DNA from: Spirochaetaceae bacterium
Lineage (GTDB): Bacteria > Spirochaetota > Spirochaetia > Treponematales > Breznakiellaceae
Direction: 5' to 3'
DNA: 21,184 nucleotides
Assembly: GCA_031256815.1 (NCBI GenBank)
Contig: JAIRPU010000117.1
Location: forward strand, 1-21,184
A program made the position numbers and the translations under genes. The notes below the pieces were generated by a model. It saw only the letters and a list, made by a program, of their open reading frames with translations. It made no database searches and was not told the origin of the DNA. Shown in pieces: positions 20,375 to 21,184 of the stretch. Within the stretch, counting starts at the first letter, position 1, and the number at the start of each line of letters is the position of its first letter.

Positions 20375-21184
20375 ATGAAGAAGGTATATAGTAAAATAGA
20401 GTCAATAACGGGCAGTGTTATTACAGTACGCGCGGAAGATGTGCGTTATGGCGATTTAGCGGAAGTGGATACAGTGTTTGGTACTTCGCTTGCCGAAGTA
20501 AACCGGCTTTCCGGCGACCTGGTTTCGCTTCAGGTTTTTGCCGGCGGACGCGGAATTTCTACCGGCGATACAGTTCGTTTTTTGGGGCACCCAATGGAGG
20601 TTTCTTTTTCCGAAAATCTTATGGGGCGGGTATTTACCGGTTCCGGTACTCCGCGCGATAAAGGGCCGGCGCTTCACGAAAATCTTATAAATATTGGCGG
20701 GCCTTCTGTAAATCCATCGCAGCGCATTGTACCGCGCAACATGATTCGCACCGGAATCCCCATGATAGACCTTTTTAATACACTGGTGGTTTCTCAAAAA
20801 TTGCCTATTTTTTCTATTTCTGGTGAGCCTTACAATGAGCTTTTGGCACGTATCGCAATGCAAGCCGAAGTTGATGTAATCGTTTTGGGCGGCATGGGGC
20901 TTAAATTTGATGACTACATTTATTTTAAAAATACGCTTGAATCCGGCGGGGCGCTTTCGCGCACGGTAATGTTCATTCATACGGCCAGCGACCCCACTGT
21001 TGAATGTCTTATGGTTCCAGATATTGCGCTTGCCGTAGCGGAGCAATTTGCGCTTCAGAATAAAAATGTGCTTGTGTTGTTAACCGATATGACGAGTTTT
21101 GCTGACGCAATGAAGGAAATTGCTATTTCGCAGGAACAGGTGCCTTCAAACCGCGGATATCCTGGCGACCTTTACAGCCAGCTT
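20375..21184 (+). CDS. atpB: V-type ATP synthase subunit B, N-terminal 270 residues (runs off the window)
   Basis: Non-catalytic nucleotide-binding subunit of the V1 head. The frame is open from ATG 20375 to the end of the window and reads MKKVYSKIESITGSVI at the start, then GRVFTGSGTPRDKGP, INIGGPSVNPSQRIVPRNMIRTGI, LPIFSISGEPYNELLARIAMQ and LVLLTDMTSFADAMKEIAI. The phosphate-loop position has SGEPYNE instead of a Walker A Lys motif, as expected for B subunits. The last visible residues, QVPSNRGYPGDLYSQL, include the conserved YPGDLY segment. GAGAGG lies 6 bases upstream of the ATG. The operon presumably continues with atpD, atpI and atpK outside the window. Confidence 0.95.
   Translation, partial: MKKVYSKIESITGSVITVRAEDVRYGDLAEVDTVFGTSLAEVNRLSGDLVSLQVFAGGRGISTGDTVRFLGHPMEVSFSENLMGRVFTGSGTPRDKGPALHENLINIGGPSVNPSQRIVPRNMIRTGIPMIDLFNTLVVSQKLPIFSISGEPYNELLARIAMQAEVDVIVLGGMGLKFDDYIYFKNTLESGGALSRTVMFIHTASDPTVECLMVPDIALAVAEQFALQNKNVLVLLTDMTSFADAMKEIAISQEQVPSNRGYPGDLYSQL

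Noticed and set aside
1..21184. tRNA, rRNA or insertion sequences
   Set aside because: No cloverleaf-like or rRNA-like sequence and no transposase frame seen; essentially all long open frames belong to the listed genes.

Overview
The window reads as a chromosomal segment from a spirochaete, most likely a Treponema of the termite-gut type. The grounds are a V-type (not F-type) ATPase operon in the spirochaetal order atpE – DUF2764-like gene – atpA – atpB, a 'long' PPi-dependent phosphofructokinase, a MurA carrying Asp in place of the catalytic Cys, and roughly balanced base composition. This assignment is inference from gene content; no species can be named from the sequence alone. There are no rRNA, tRNA or CRISPR loci and no recognisable transposase. 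Almost all of the window is coding.

Layout. (1) Positions 1-2802, + strand: the last codons of an unidentified gene, a complete V-ATPase catalytic subunit A (paralogue 1), and a serine O-acetyltransferase. (2) 2717-8342, - strand: a MobB-like P-loop protein whose 3' end overlaps the acetyltransferase gene convergently, PPi-phosphofructokinase, a small exported probable outer-membrane protein, an RlmI-like rRNA methyltransferase, and MurA. (3) 8343-8752: the only long non-coding stretch, mostly a GC-rich cluster of palindromic repeats. (4) 8753-12873, - strand: a molybdenum operon transcribed mogA, moeA-like, modA, modB, modC (cofactor assembly followed by molybdate import). (5) 12913-15507, - strand: a helicase-nuclease fusion with the look of an acquired defence or repair gene. 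(6) 15558-17231, - strand: a CstA-family transporter. (7) 17232-17390: a divergent promoter region. (8) 17391 to the end, + strand: a second V-ATPase operon, cut off inside atpB.

How the genes fit together. The two V-ATPase A subunits are clearly different lineages: the first keeps the GERGNEMT signature known from Thermus/archaeal-type enzymes, the second has GERAGEVV. The cell therefore probably runs two distinct rotary ATPases. PPi-PFK fits a PPi-linked, energy-saving glycolysis. The molybdenum operon, plus a MobB-like protein elsewhere in the window, points to a molybdopterin enzyme encoded outside the window (formate dehydrogenase or a molybdenum hydroxylase are candidates, but none is seen here). 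MurA Asp120 predicts intrinsic fosfomycin resistance.

Most worth a second look: the helicase-nuclease gene set between cstA and the molybdenum operon, the palindrome cluster at 8380-8700, the MobB-like protein with a Cys cluster, the apparently leaderless mogA transcript, and the two divergent V-ATPase A subunits.
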